Source: Betaproteobacteria bacterium SG8_41 (GTDB taxonomy: Bacteria; Pseudomonadota; Gammaproteobacteria; Burkholderiales; SG8-41). Taken from it: 64,000 bases of DNA. The stretch is taken from NCBI GenBank assembly GCA_001303585.1, contig LJTT01000004.1, positions 1 to 64,000 of the forward strand, read 5' to 3'. The notes under the pieces were generated by a model that worked only from the letters and a program-made list of their open reading frames with translations, was not told the origin of the DNA and searched no databases. The translations under genes were made by a program, and so were the position numbers. Positions 31,060 through 42,460 of this stretch are shown here, piece by piece (positions within the stretch are counted from its first letter, which is position 1; the number at the start of each line of letters is the position of its first letter).

Positions 31060-31511
31060 CCAATATAGAAATACGGGAAGTGCTCGAGTACCTGCCGCAT
31101 CGATACCCGTTTCTGCTGATCGATCGCGTGCTGCAGTGCGAGCCCGGCAAGCGTGTGCTGGCGCTCAAGAACGTCACCATCAATGAGCCTTTTTTTCAGG
31201 GGCACTTCCCATACTACCCGGTCATGCCGGGCGTTCTGATCGTGGAAGCCATGGCCCAGGCAGCGGCGATCCTGACGTTCCACTCGGAGAAGGCGAAGGC
31301 GGATGAGCGTTCGGTCTATTATTTCGTGGGCATCGACAATGCGCGCTTCAAGAAGCCGGTTGTACCGGGCGATTCGCTTCGACTCGACGTGAGCATTAAC
31401 CGCGTTTTGCGCGGCATATGGAAATTCGACGCGAAGGCACTGGTCGACGAAGCGGTCGTCGCTGAGTCGCAGCTGATGTGCACGGTGCGAAAAATCGACG
31501 AGAACGCCTGA
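31056..31511 (+). CDS. fabZ: 3-hydroxyacyl-ACP dehydratase FabZ
   Basis: Dehydrates 3-hydroxyacyl-ACP in fatty acid elongation and competes with LpxA for the hydroxyacyl pool. 151 residues, the same as E. coli FabZ. Hotdog fold with [15 protein letters not shown], the catalytic His in FFQGHFP and Glu in [11 protein letters not shown] read the start as TTG 31056, overlapping the lpxD stop by 4 nt, because GAGGAG lies 6 nt upstream and no family-like ATG exists. Confidence 0.97.
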   Translation: MTNIEIREVLEYLPHRYPFLLIDRVLQCEPGKRVLALKNVTINEPFFQGHFPYYPVMPGVLIVEAMAQAAAILTFHSEKAKADERSVYYFVGIDNARFKKPVVPGDSLRLDVSINRVLRGIWKFDAKALVDEAVVAESQLMCTVRKIDENA

Positions 31512-31538
31512 CCCGACACAACACCGCTGTTCCATGGC

Positions 31539-32327
31539 ATGCGGCCCGCCACCGTGAAACTCCATCCCACTGCCATCATTGATCCCCGCGCCCAGCTCGC
31601 GCAGGACGTGGAAGTCGGACCCTATAGCGTTATTGGACCGGATGTTGTGATCGGCCCGGGGTGCTGGATCGGGCCGCACGCGGTCATTACCGGGCATACT
31701 CGCATGGGCGCGCGCAACCGGATATTCCAGCATTCCTCGCTTGGTGAGATACCCCAGGACAAGAAATACGGTGGGGAGGCAACGCGGCTGGAAATCGGCG
31801 ACGACAATACGATCCGGGAGTTCTGCACGTTCAACTGCGGAACAGCACAGGACGTCGGCGTGACGCGTGTCGGAAACGGCAATTGGATCATGGCGTACGT
31901 GCACGTTGCTCACGACTGTCAGGTGAGCAATCACACGATCCTCGCCAATGGCGTGCAGCTGGGCGGTCATGTTCACATCGGCGAATACGCGATTCTCGGC
32001 GGCTTGACTGGCGTGCACCAGTTTTGTCACATCGGCGCCCACAGCATTACCGGCGCCGGGACAGTGGTCCTGAAGGATATTCCGCCGTTCGTCACGGTCT
32101 CGGGCAATCCCGGCAAGCCCTACGGGCTGAACGTCGAAGGGCTCAAGCGCCGGGGTTTTGCGGCACCCACCATTACCAAGCTCAAGCGCGCATACAAAAC
32201 TCTTTACCGGTCCGGGCTGACGATCGAGCAGGCAATGAAGGAGCTCGAGCGCCAGTCGCGGGGGTGCCCCGAAGTGCGCGTGACGATGGATTTCCTCGCG
32301 GCAGCCACGCGCGGGGTCGTCCGCTAG
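31539..32327 (+). CDS. lpxA: UDP-N-acetylglucosamine acyltransferase LpxA
   Basis: First committed step of lipid A synthesis. 262 residues, matching E. coli LpxA. Left-handed beta-helix repeats begin at LHPTAIIDPRAQLAQDVEVG; the catalytic His lies in VHVAHDCQVSNH; GLTGVHQFCHIGAHS and NVEGLKRRGF are typical. ATG 31539 is chosen; a GTG at 31554 (VKLHPTA) is the alternative. The stop shares one base with the lpxB GTG. Confidence 0.97.
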   Translation: MRPATVKLHPTAIIDPRAQLAQDVEVGPYSVIGPDVVIGPGCWIGPHAVITGHTRMGARNRIFQHSSLGEIPQDKKYGGEATRLEIGDDNTIREFCTFNCGTAQDVGVTRVGNGNWIMAYVHVAHDCQVSNHTILANGVQLGGHVHIGEYAILGGLTGVHQFCHIGAHSITGAGTVVLKDIPPFVTVSGNPGKPYGLNVEGLKRRGFAAPTITKLKRAYKTLYRSGLTIEQAMKELERQSRGCPEVRVTMDFLAAATRGVVR

Positions 32328-33490
32328 TGTCACTCGCGGAACCCCTGATCATCGGCATGGTCGCCGGTGAGCCGTCGGGGGATACCTTGGGGGCTCATCT
32401 CATTACTGCCTTGCGCGAGCATCTTCCCAACGCAAGGTTCACGGGCATCGGCGGGCCCAAGATGCAGACCGTCGGCTTCGAGCCCTTGTTCCCGATGGAA
32501 AAGCTGTCTGTCCTGGGCATCGTTGAAGTGTTGCGTCACTTTCCCGAGTTGCTCGGCATCCGGCAGCAATTGGCCGCGCACTTCTTGCACGAGCGTCCCC
32601 GAGTATTTATCGGAATCGATTCGCCCGACTTCAATCTCGATCTCGAGGTCAAGCTCAAACGCGCCGGCATTCCCACCGTGCATTACGTCGGCCCGACGAT
32701 CTGGGCATGGCGACGCGGGCGGATCGACAAAATCCGGCGCGCAGTCTCCAAGGTGCTGGTGCTGTTTCCGTTCGAGCCGCCGCTTTATGAGCGCGCCGCC
32801 GTGCCCGTTGCGTTCGTGGGCCATCCCTTGGCGGATTCACTGGCAAAATTTCCTTCCAGGGAAGTCGTGCGCGAGCAGTTGCGCTTGCCGTCGTCTGCAA
32901 GGATCGTAACCCTGCTCCCGGGCAGCCGGGTAAGCGAGCTCAAGCAGATGGGTGACTTGTTCGTGGCGACAGCCGACATCATCGCCGAGAACGTCCCCGA
33001 AGTTTTGTTCCTGGCGCCGTTCGTGAGCCGCCAAACCCGGGAAATGTTCGAGCAGGCGCTCTATCGCGCCGAGTCGCGTACGCGAAATATCCAGGTCCTG
33101 TTCGGACACTCCCACGAGGCCATGGCGGCGGCTGATGTCGTGCTTGCGACATCGGGCACGGCCTCCCTCGAGGCGGCGCTGCTCAAGCGCCCGCTGGTGA
33201 TTACTTACAAGGTTGCGCCGATTACCGCGTTCATTCATCGCAGGCAAACCTATCTGCGGTATATCGGGATGCCCAATATTCTGGCCGGTGAATTCATCGT
33301 GCCGGAGTTCCTGCAGGAGGAAGCGACGGCCGAGAACCTCGCGCAGGCTGTAACCAATCTTTTGTTCGATGCCACCGTGCGCCAGCGGCTTGAAGGCCGG
33401 TTCGCCAACATGCTGGCGGAACTGCGCCAGGATACCGCCACCAAGGCGGCGAAGGAGATCCTGCCTCTGCTGGGAGGCGCCCCCGCGTGA
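32327..33490 (+). CDS. lpxB: Lipid-A-disaccharide synthase LpxB
   Basis: Glycosyltransferase (GT19) joining UDP-diacylglucosamine and lipid X. The 387 residues show [17 protein letters not shown] near the N-terminus, [39 protein letters not shown] and [16 protein letters not shown]. The GTG start at 32327 overlaps the lpxA stop (TAGTG); the frame is open far upstream but that part is inside lpxA. Its stop overlaps rnhB (GTGA). Confidence 0.97.
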   Translation: MSLAEPLIIGMVAGEPSGDTLGAHLITALREHLPNARFTGIGGPKMQTVGFEPLFPMEKLSVLGIVEVLRHFPELLGIRQQLAAHFLHERPRVFIGIDSPDFNLDLEVKLKRAGIPTVHYVGPTIWAWRRGRIDKIRRAVSKVLVLFPFEPPLYERAAVPVAFVGHPLADSLAKFPSREVVREQLRLPSSARIVTLLPGSRVSELKQMGDLFVATADIIAENVPEVLFLAPFVSRQTREMFEQALYRAESRTRNIQVLFGHSHEAMAAADVVLATSGTASLEAALLKRPLVITYKVAPITAFIHRRQTYLRYIGMPNILAGEFIVPEFLQEEATAENLAQAVTNLLFDATVRQRLEGRFANMLAELRQDTATKAAKEILPLLGGAPA

Positions 33491-34077
33491 TTCCGGCAGA
33501 TACGCTGCGCTGTGGCGTCGACGAGGCGGGGCGCGGTCCGCTTGCCGGACCGGTGATAGCGGCCGCGGTCATATTGGATCCGGCACAGCCGATCAAGGGG
33601 CTTGCGGACTCGAAGCAGCTGAGCGCGAGCAGGCGCGAAGAACTTGCCGTGGCAATCCGGACGCGGGCGCAAGCATGGGCGGTGGCCAGCGCAACCGTTG
33701 AGGAAATAGATACCCTCAATATTCTCCAGGCGACATTGCTTGCAATGCGCCGTGCGGTCGCCGGGCTGGCAATTGCGCCGCAACTTGTCCTCGTCGACGG
33801 ACTGCACTGCCCGCCGCTTGACGCGCCTGCTCGCGGGGTCGTGCGCGGAGACTCAACAGTTGCAGAAATTGCTGCCGCTTCCATTCTCGCCAAGGTGGTA
33901 CGAGATGCGGAGATGCAGATGTTGCACGGTCTTCACCCGCAATACGGCTTCGACCGCCACAAAGGATACCCGACCGCGGCGCACCTGGCGGCGCTGCGCG
34001 CGCACGGCGCCTCAGCGGCGCACCGACAAAGCTTCGCGCCCGTGCGCCTGGTGATGGAAGGAGAGCGGCGAACATGA
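33487..34077 (+). CDS. rnhB: Ribonuclease HII
   Basis: Removes ribonucleotides misincorporated in DNA. The 196 residues include the catalytic [15 protein letters not shown] (Asp-Glu), [13 protein letters not shown] and the late Asp in [11 protein letters not shown], then [14 protein letters not shown] start overlaps the lpxB stop by 4 nt and its own stop overlaps the next gene by 4 nt, so lpxB, rnhB and the downstream genes appear translationally coupled. Confidence 0.97.
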   Translation: MIPADTLRCGVDEAGRGPLAGPVIAAAVILDPAQPIKGLADSKQLSASRREELAVAIRTRAQAWAVASATVEEIDTLNILQATLLAMRRAVAGLAIAPQLVLVDGLHCPPLDAPARGVVRGDSTVAEIAAASILAKVVRDAEMQMLHGLHPQYGFDRHKGYPTAAHLAALRAHGASAAHRQSFAPVRLVMEGERRT

Positions 34078-34520
34078 AGATCGCGTTATTGGCGCATTTC
34101 CTCGGTGCGGTGGTCTGGATCGGCGGGATGTTCTTTGCGTATTTTGCACTTCGCCCGGCCGCGGCGGGGCTCGACCCCGCGCAGCGCCTGCCACTCTGGG
34201 CCGGCACGCTTGAGCGTTTTTTTCATTGGATATGGGTCGCCGTCGCACTGATTCTGGGCAGCGGTTTTTATATGCTGACAGTCATCACGGAAGGCGCGCG
34301 AGTGCCCCTTAATATTCACCTCATGCTCTACGTCGGCGTGCTCATGTCGTTTATATTTGCCTATGTTTTTTTCTCACCGTTTCCTGCTCTCAAGCGCGCC
34401 GTGGCAGCGCAAGATTGGACGGCGGGCGCCGCGGCGCTCAACGGGATCCGCAAGGCGGTGGCGGCAAATCTGGCGCTCGGCCTGGCAAACCTTGCCATCG
34501 CCACCCTGGGGCGCCTGTGA
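34074..34520 (+). CDS. CopD-like integral membrane protein
   Basis: A 148-residue protein with four predicted transmembrane helices (about 2-25, 48-68, 79-101, 122-145). The beginning, [20 protein letters not shown], and the central [14 protein letters not shown] resemble the CopD/HupE-type domain found in many short uncharacterised membrane proteins; the conserved His8 and His50 could bind metal or haem. Function is unknown. It is coupled by 4-nt overlaps to rnhB before it and the RNA methyltransferase after it. Confidence 0.7.
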   Translation: MKIALLAHFLGAVVWIGGMFFAYFALRPAAAGLDPAQRLPLWAGTLERFFHWIWVAVALILGSGFYMLTVITEGARVPLNIHLMLYVGVLMSFIFAYVFFSPFPALKRAVAAQDWTAGAAALNGIRKAVAANLALGLANLAIATLGRL

Positions 34521-35308
34521 AGCGAATCGATTCCCGCGAGAACGCCAGCTTCAAGGCGTTGCGGCGCCTGGTCGAATCGTCCCGCGAACGCAAGAAGACC
34601 GGGCTATCGCTCCTTGATGGGCCTCACTTGGTGAGCGTCTATCGGGAGCATGTGGGTGCGCCCGAACAGCTCGTTGTGAGCGCTGCCGGCCTGGACAATC
34701 CGGAGATCCGGGCTATCGTAAGCCAGCCTCCAGCAGTGGACACGCTGGTGCTGAGCGATGTCCTGTTCAGTGATATTTCGCCGGTTATGAGCCCGACTGG
34801 CATTTTGGCGCTGGTGAAGACTCCGTCGCCTCGTCCGGTACCCACAAAGCTCGATGCCTGCATCATGCTCGAGGACCTTCAGGACCCCGGCAATCTGGGC
34901 TCCATTCTGCGATCAGCAGCCGCAGCCGGCGTGAAGCACGTGCTGCTTTCCAGGCAATCTGTTCATGCCTGGTCGCCGCGCGTCCTGCGGGCAGGCATGG
35001 GGGCACACTTCATGTTGCAGGTCTACGAGCGGGCAGACTTGGAAGGGGCTGCTGGCGCCTTTACCGGAACCGTAGTCGCCGCCCGCGCAGGTGCGGCGTG
35101 CTCGCTGTTCGAGACGGATTTATCCGGCAGGGTCGCGTTGCTATTTGGAAACGAAGGAGCCGGTCTCTCAGCGGCACTGAGAAAGAAAGCTCACGCCGAG
35201 ATCAGCATTCCGATGCCAGGCAAAACCGAATCTCTCAATGTCGCCGCGGCGGTCGCGGTGTGTCTGTTCGAGCGCGTGAGACAGTTAGCGGCAAGTGGCA
35301 AGGGCTAA
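34517..35308 (+). CDS. SpoU/TrmH-family RNA 2'-O-methyltransferase
   Basis: SPOUT-class methyltransferase acting on tRNA or rRNA ribose. The 263 residues contain an N-terminal RNA substrate-binding domain and the three SPOUT motifs: EDLQDPGNLGSILRSA, LLFGNEGAGLS and MPGKTESLNVAAAVAV. Target RNA is not evident (RlmB, TrmH and TsnR relatives all share these). GTG 34517 overlaps the preceding stop by 4 nt. Its last codons and stop are built from AGCGGCA-type heptads of repeat locus D. Confidence 0.88.
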   Translation: MKRIDSRENASFKALRRLVESSRERKKTGLSLLDGPHLVSVYREHVGAPEQLVVSAAGLDNPEIRAIVSQPPAVDTLVLSDVLFSDISPVMSPTGILALVKTPSPRPVPTKLDACIMLEDLQDPGNLGSILRSAAAAGVKHVLLSRQSVHAWSPRVLRAGMGAHFMLQVYERADLEGAAGAFTGTVVAARAGAACSLFETDLSGRVALLFGNEGAGLSAALRKKAHAEISIPMPGKTESLNVAAAVAVCLFERVRQLAASGKG

Positions 35309-35363
35309 GCGGCTGGATGCGGTCGTTCTCTGACGCTTCCGCTCCCCCTAAGCGCTCACGCCT
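35287..35363. repeat. Inverted heptad array at the methyltransferase-ppsR boundary (locus D)
   Basis: Plus strand: AGCGGCA, AGTGGCA, AGGGCTA, AGCGGCT (35287-35314), spanning the last codons and stop of the methyltransferase gene. Opposing set on the plus strand: CTTCCGC, TCCCCCT, AAGCGCT, CACGCCT (35336-35363), read as AGGCGTG, AGCGCTT, AGGGGGA on the minus strand and ending 3 nt from the ppsR stop. Same 7-nt period and inverted symmetry as loci A, B, C and E. Confidence 0.65.
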
Positions 35364-35366
35364 TGT

Positions 35367-36191
35367 TCAGTAGATGCGCCGTATAAGTCTGGCTTCCTGC
35401 AGAATCGTGGTGGCCAGTTCTTCCACGGATTTTGTCGTCGCGTCCAGGTAGGGAACACCCTCCCGCCGCAGCAGCGCCTCCGCCTCGCGCACCTCGAATT
35501 CGCAGTTAGCGAGTGTTGCGTACTTGCTTCCAGGCCGGCGCTCGGTGCGGATCCGATGCAGGCGTTCCGGGCGAATTGTCAAGCCATAGAGCTTTTTGCG
35601 CAAAGGCTGCAGCTGCTCGGGCAGTTGCATGCTTTCAAAATCCTCCGGAATAAGCGGGTAATTGGCGGCGCGAATTCCGAACTGCATGGCCAGGTAGAGG
35701 CATGTCGGCGTCTTCCCAGAGCGCGACACTCCGGTCAGGATGACATCGGCGTCGGTCAGGTCGCGTGAGGAAAGACCATCGTCATGCGAGAGCGTGTAAT
35801 TTACAGATTCGATGCGATGATGATAGTTCACGAAATCGGACACATTGTGGGTGCGCCCAATCACGTGGGACGCACTTTTTCCGAGCTCGCGCTCGAGCGG
35901 CGAGATGAAGATCTCGAAGCAGTCGAGGAACAGGGCGTTCGCCATGCCAACAACCTGGGCAATCTCGGTGCGGGCCAGCGTGCTGATCACGATCGAGCGA
36001 GCGCCGTCGTCCACCGCCTGCTCATTGATACGTCTGACGGCCTCGTGCGCCTTATCGACGGAATCAACGAATGGGAGAGTGACTTCGTTAAAGGACACTT
36101 CATCGAATTGTGTCAGCAGGCTGTGCCCGAGCATTTCCGCGGTTATCCCGGTGCGGTCCGACACGAAGAACGCTGTGCGCTTTTGCGCCAT
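35367..36191 (-). CDS. ppsR: PEP synthase regulatory kinase/pyrophosphorylase
   Basis: DUF299-family bifunctional enzyme that inactivates and reactivates phosphoenolpyruvate synthase by ADP-dependent phosphorylation and phosphorolysis. The 274 residues show [19 protein letters not shown] at the start, the P-loop [24 protein letters not shown] and [15 protein letters not shown]. In most proteobacteria the target gene ppsA lies divergently next door; here the 625 bp upstream hold no ppsA. Confidence 0.95.
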   Translation of the reverse strand: MAQKRTAFFVSDRTGITAEMLGHSLLTQFDEVSFNEVTLPFVDSVDKAHEAVRRINEQAVDDGARSIVISTLARTEIAQVVGMANALFLDCFEIFISPLERELGKSASHVIGRTHNVSDFVNYHHRIESVNYTLSHDDGLSSRDLTDADVILTGVSRSGKTPTCLYLAMQFGIRAANYPLIPEDFESMQLPEQLQPLRKKLYGLTIRPERLHRIRTERRPGSKYATLANCEFEVREAEALLRREGVPYLDATTKSVEELATTILQEARLIRRIY

Positions 36192-36322
36192 AAATGCTGC
36201 TGCCGTAGAGTTTGCCCGTAAATTATCCTTTTTTCAGGCGAACCTCAATTCAAATCGCGGGCCTCGGCCAGGGATGCGGTTCCCGAGAGTCCGGCTCTCG
36301 TGCGGCGTTGTCGACGAAGGAG

Positions 36323-36340
36323 GTGGTCAATATTGACCAC
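36323..36340. promoter_or_regulatory. Perfect 18-bp palindrome, possible operator
   Basis: GTGGTCAATATTGACCAC is its own reverse complement across all 18 bases, in an otherwise non-coding region between ppsR and pyrG. A similar half-site, GACCGC, recurs 60-77 bp downstream. Such sites commonly bind dimeric regulators; which one is unknown. Confidence 0.5.
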
Positions 36341-36384
36341 AAGAATGCCTCGCGGCAGCGGTAGTGAAGGCGCTCTACCGAACC

Positions 36385-36405
36385 GCGGTCGCGCAATATG
36401 ACCGC
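36385..36405 (+). promoter_or_regulatory. Hairpin directly upstream of a small ORF's ribosome binding site
   Basis: GCGGTC and GACCGC form a 6-bp perfect stem with a 9-nt loop and end one base before the AGAAGGAGAA ribosome binding site of the 37-codon ORF. If transcribed it could affect translation of that ORF, or it may be a DNA operator related to the palindrome at 36323. Confidence 0.3.
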
Positions 36406-36419
36406 AGAAGGAGAATTCA

Positions 36420-36533
36420 ATGACTGGCTTTCGCGGTGCCGGGGCCCGCCTGGACGGTTATTTGCACGAACGCCTGTCGCGCGAATGCCATCCCTTTGGA
36501 CGATTGGTAAGGGCGGCCAAACGGGGGTTCTAG
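36420..36533 (+). CDS. Possible 37-residue small protein
   Basis: ATG 36420 follows AGAAGGAGAA at 5-nt spacing, the best Shine-Dalgarno sequence in the whole gap. The product is 37 residues, arginine-rich (8 Arg), with one Cys and no membrane segment; it begins MTGFRGAGARLDGYLHERL. I recognise no family. It may be a real small protein, a leader peptide, or the remnant of a longer gene. An overlapping frame starts at 36398. Confidence 0.35.
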   Translation: MTGFRGAGARLDGYLHERLSRECHPFGRLVRAAKRGF

Positions 36534-36729
36534 CTGTCACAACGACCTGCCACGGGGATGCTTCGCGCTTGACCCCGTTTCTGGGCTGGCCGCCGATGTC
36601 CGCCGCGATCGGAACCCGGGCGATGCTGATCCAGCCATCCCGCCTTGCCGCGGGGCCAGGAGAGCCTCCCGCGACCCTGCACCTTGGTCGAGACGATGCC
36701 TTGCCTGGCGCGCAGGGCCGAATCCCTGA

Positions 36730-38490
<1,761 letters not shown>

Positions 38491-38650
38491 TCGTCATGGA
38501 GCGTTCCAACACGTCCGCGATGACCGGAAGCGGGCATCGTCGCAAGGGCCTCGTGGCGTCCAGTCACGCGTCGGCGCGCGACATCGGCGGACGTGAAGTG
38601 GCGGGGGCGGGTGGCGGCGCAAGGCCCGCGGCTCCTGAAAGGTGGCGGTA

Positions 38651-40814
<2,164 letters not shown>

Positions 40815-40823
40815 AAACGGTCG

Positions 40824-41108
40824 GTGAAACAGCTCGCGCTGGTGCTTGCAATGCTCATGCTGCTGATCCAGTACCCGCTGTGGCTCGGCAAAGGCAGCTG
40901 GTTCCGAGTGCGGCAGGTCGACCAGCAGATCAATGCCCAGCGCGAGGTCAATCGGCGCCTTCGCGAACGTAATGCGGCGCTGGAAGCCGAGGTGCAGGAT
41001 TTGAAAATCGGCCTCGAGGCGATCGAGGAGAGAGCTCGCAGCGAGCTCGGCATGATCAAACGCGATGAGATTTTCTTTCAGGTGATAGAACAGCCGTCGA
41101 AACGGTGA
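40824..41108 (+). CDS. ftsB: Cell division protein FtsB
   Basis: Bitopic divisome protein that pairs with FtsL through a coiled coil and links to FtsQ. The 94 residues have a short N-terminal tail, one membrane helix (LALVLAMLMLLIQYPLWLG), the GKGSWFRV motif, and a coiled coil (QVDQQINAQREVNRRLRERN) ending in EERARSELGMIKRDEIFFQ. GTG start, 9 nt after the eno stop; eno-ftsB pairing is typical of proteobacteria. Confidence 0.95.
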   Translation: MKQLALVLAMLMLLIQYPLWLGKGSWFRVRQVDQQINAQREVNRRLRERNAALEAEVQDLKIGLEAIEERARSELGMIKRDEIFFQVIEQPSKR

Positions 41109-41140
41109 CGGCGCGCTTTGCATCATGCGATACTTCGCCA

Positions 41141-41166
41141 GTCGTGTGCCAACACGGCTTTTATTT
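41141..41166 (+). terminator. Likely Rho-independent terminator after ftsB
   Basis: GTCGTGT and ACACGGC pair (7 bp with one G-T) around the loop GCCA, followed by TTTTATTT. It lies 33 nt after the ftsB stop and before folD, so it probably ends the pyrG-kdsA-eno-ftsB transcript. Confidence 0.6.
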
Positions 41167-41215
41167 CATGCGATCTGATTGCCAATACAGCCGCCTCGAG
41201 CGGCGCTTCTGATCG

Positions 41216-42079
41216 ATGGCGGCGATCGTTATCGAGGGAGCGGCCGCAGCCCGCGAGGTGTACGCCGGCCTGAAGGAGCGTGTGGCGCAACTCGCCCTTG
41301 CGAACGTGCGTCCTGGGCTCGCCGCGGTTTTGGTGGGGGACAATCCCGCCTCGAAGATCTATATCCGTAACAAGGTCAGGGCGTGTGCCGAGGCGGGAAT
41401 TCATTCAGAAGTGCATGCCCTTGCCGCCGGCACCTCTCCAACCGAGCTGGTCGAGACGCTTGCGCGCCTGAACCATGAGCGCGATGTTCATGGGATCCTG
41501 GTGCAGCTGCCCTTGCCGGCCCATCTCGACGAGACCCTGGTGGCCCGCACGGTGGCGGCGCAAAAGGACGTCGACGGGCTGACATGGCAAAATTTGGGCG
41601 CCTTGATGGCGGGGCATCCCGGGTTTGAACCCTGCACGCCACGCGGCGTCATGACGATGCTCGACCGCGCCGGGATATCTGTTGAGGGCCGGCATGCGGT
41701 TGTGGTTGGTCGGAGCACGATTGTGGGCAAACCCATGGCGCTGATGTTGACGTCGCGGAGCGCAACGGTGACGGTCTGTCACAGTCGTACGGTTGATCTG
41801 GGAGCCCACACGCGGCGCGCCGACATCCTGGTGGCCGCAACAGGGCGCGCAGGCCTCATCACTGCCGAAATGGTCAAGCCAGGCGCTGCGGTAATCGATG
41901 TCGGCATCAACCGCAGCGCGGGCAGGATCGTCGGAGACGTTGATTTCGCCGGAGTGAAGGATGTTGCCGGGTGGATCACGCCGGTGCCAGGAGGCGTAGG
42001 ACCGATGACCATTGCAATGGTGATCTCGAACACCGTGCTGGCTGCGGAGCGGGTTGCGGCAAGCCCAAGGGCGTCATAG
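41216..42079 (+). CDS. folD: Methylenetetrahydrofolate dehydrogenase/cyclohydrolase FolD
   Basis: Bifunctional one-carbon enzyme interconverting 5,10-methylene- and 10-formyl-THF with NADP. The 287 residues show AVLVGDNPASKIYIRNK with the catalytic Lys (the usual Tyr-x3-Lys), GILVQLPLPAHLDE, DVDGL, PCTPRGVMTML, VVVGRSTIVGKPMA and TPVPGGVGPMTIAMVISNT. The first plausible ATG is 41216, without a clear Shine-Dalgarno sequence. The frame after the ftsB terminator suggests a separate transcript. Confidence 0.97.
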   Translation: MAAIVIEGAAAAREVYAGLKERVAQLALANVRPGLAAVLVGDNPASKIYIRNKVRACAEAGIHSEVHALAAGTSPTELVETLARLNHERDVHGILVQLPLPAHLDETLVARTVAAQKDVDGLTWQNLGALMAGHPGFEPCTPRGVMTMLDRAGISVEGRHAVVVGRSTIVGKPMALMLTSRSATVTVCHSRTVDLGAHTRRADILVAATGRAGLITAEMVKPGAAVIDVGINRSAGRIVGDVDFAGVKDVAGWITPVPGGVGPMTIAMVISNTVLAAERVAASPRAS

Positions 42080-42096
42080 CGCGCATCAACCTCCGA

Positions 42097-42243
42097 TCAG
42101 CAGCGAAACGCATTTGAGAAGTTGATCAGAAGCTCGGGCGACAGGTAGCCGCGGAACGCAATATAGGTGAGCAATGCGGCGAGCGCACCCAGCACCAGCC
42201 ACAGCACAATGCGCTTTGCCTGGCTCACGCGCGCATTCAGCAT
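42097..42243 (-). CDS. Small single-pass membrane protein, hypothetical
   Basis: A 48-residue ORF with a basic N-terminus (MLNARVSQAKR), one transmembrane helix (IVLWLVLGALAALLTYIAF) and the tail RGYLSPELLINFSNAFRC. The frame is open further up, to 42393, but the composition upstream is not protein-like. GGAG lies 11 nt before the ATG. The C-terminal RGYLSPELLINF pattern looks like short membrane proteins I have seen in other proteobacteria, but I cannot name a family. It is antisense-oriented between folD and the large oxidoreductase. Confidence 0.5.
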   Translation of the reverse strand: MLNARVSQAKRIVLWLVLGALAALLTYIAFRGYLSPELLINFSNAFRC

Positions 42244-42421
42244 GTCGATTGCCGCTCCGCGGGATTTGATTCCCCGAATTATTATTACACACGCCATCAC
42301 CTGGCGTTTAGCCGCCCCGCAGGTCACCGAGTGTCTCAGCCCGGCGCTCAGCCGCGTTGTCGCGTAGCGGCGGCGCATACGCAAAGAACGCACCGCTACA
42401 AGCGCTTCCCGAACCGATTGA

Positions 42422-42427
42422 TATAAT
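42422..42427 (+). promoter_or_regulatory. Candidate -10 element for the fused flavoprotein gene
   Basis: A perfect TATAAT lies 34 nt before GTG 42461, which would start transcription near 42434. No -35 box close to consensus is seen at 16-18 bp, so an activator may be needed if this is a promoter. Confidence 0.3.
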
Positions 42428-42460
42428 TCTTTGTTTTATCCAGGGCGATATTGTCTCACC

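Larger units (their letters stand above)
42080..42460. other. Gap between folD and the fused flavoprotein gene
   Basis: 381 bp that hold the minus-strand 48-codon ORF (42097-42243) and, near the right end, a perfect TATAAT (42422-42427) without a recognisable -35 partner. Nothing else was identified. Confidence 0.4.

Noticed and set aside
30933-32333. 466-codon antisense open frame across lpxD, fabZ and lpxA
   Set aside because: It mirrors three certain genes on the other strand; long antisense frames are common with high GC at third positions. Its translation has no recognisable domain and no ribosome binding site.
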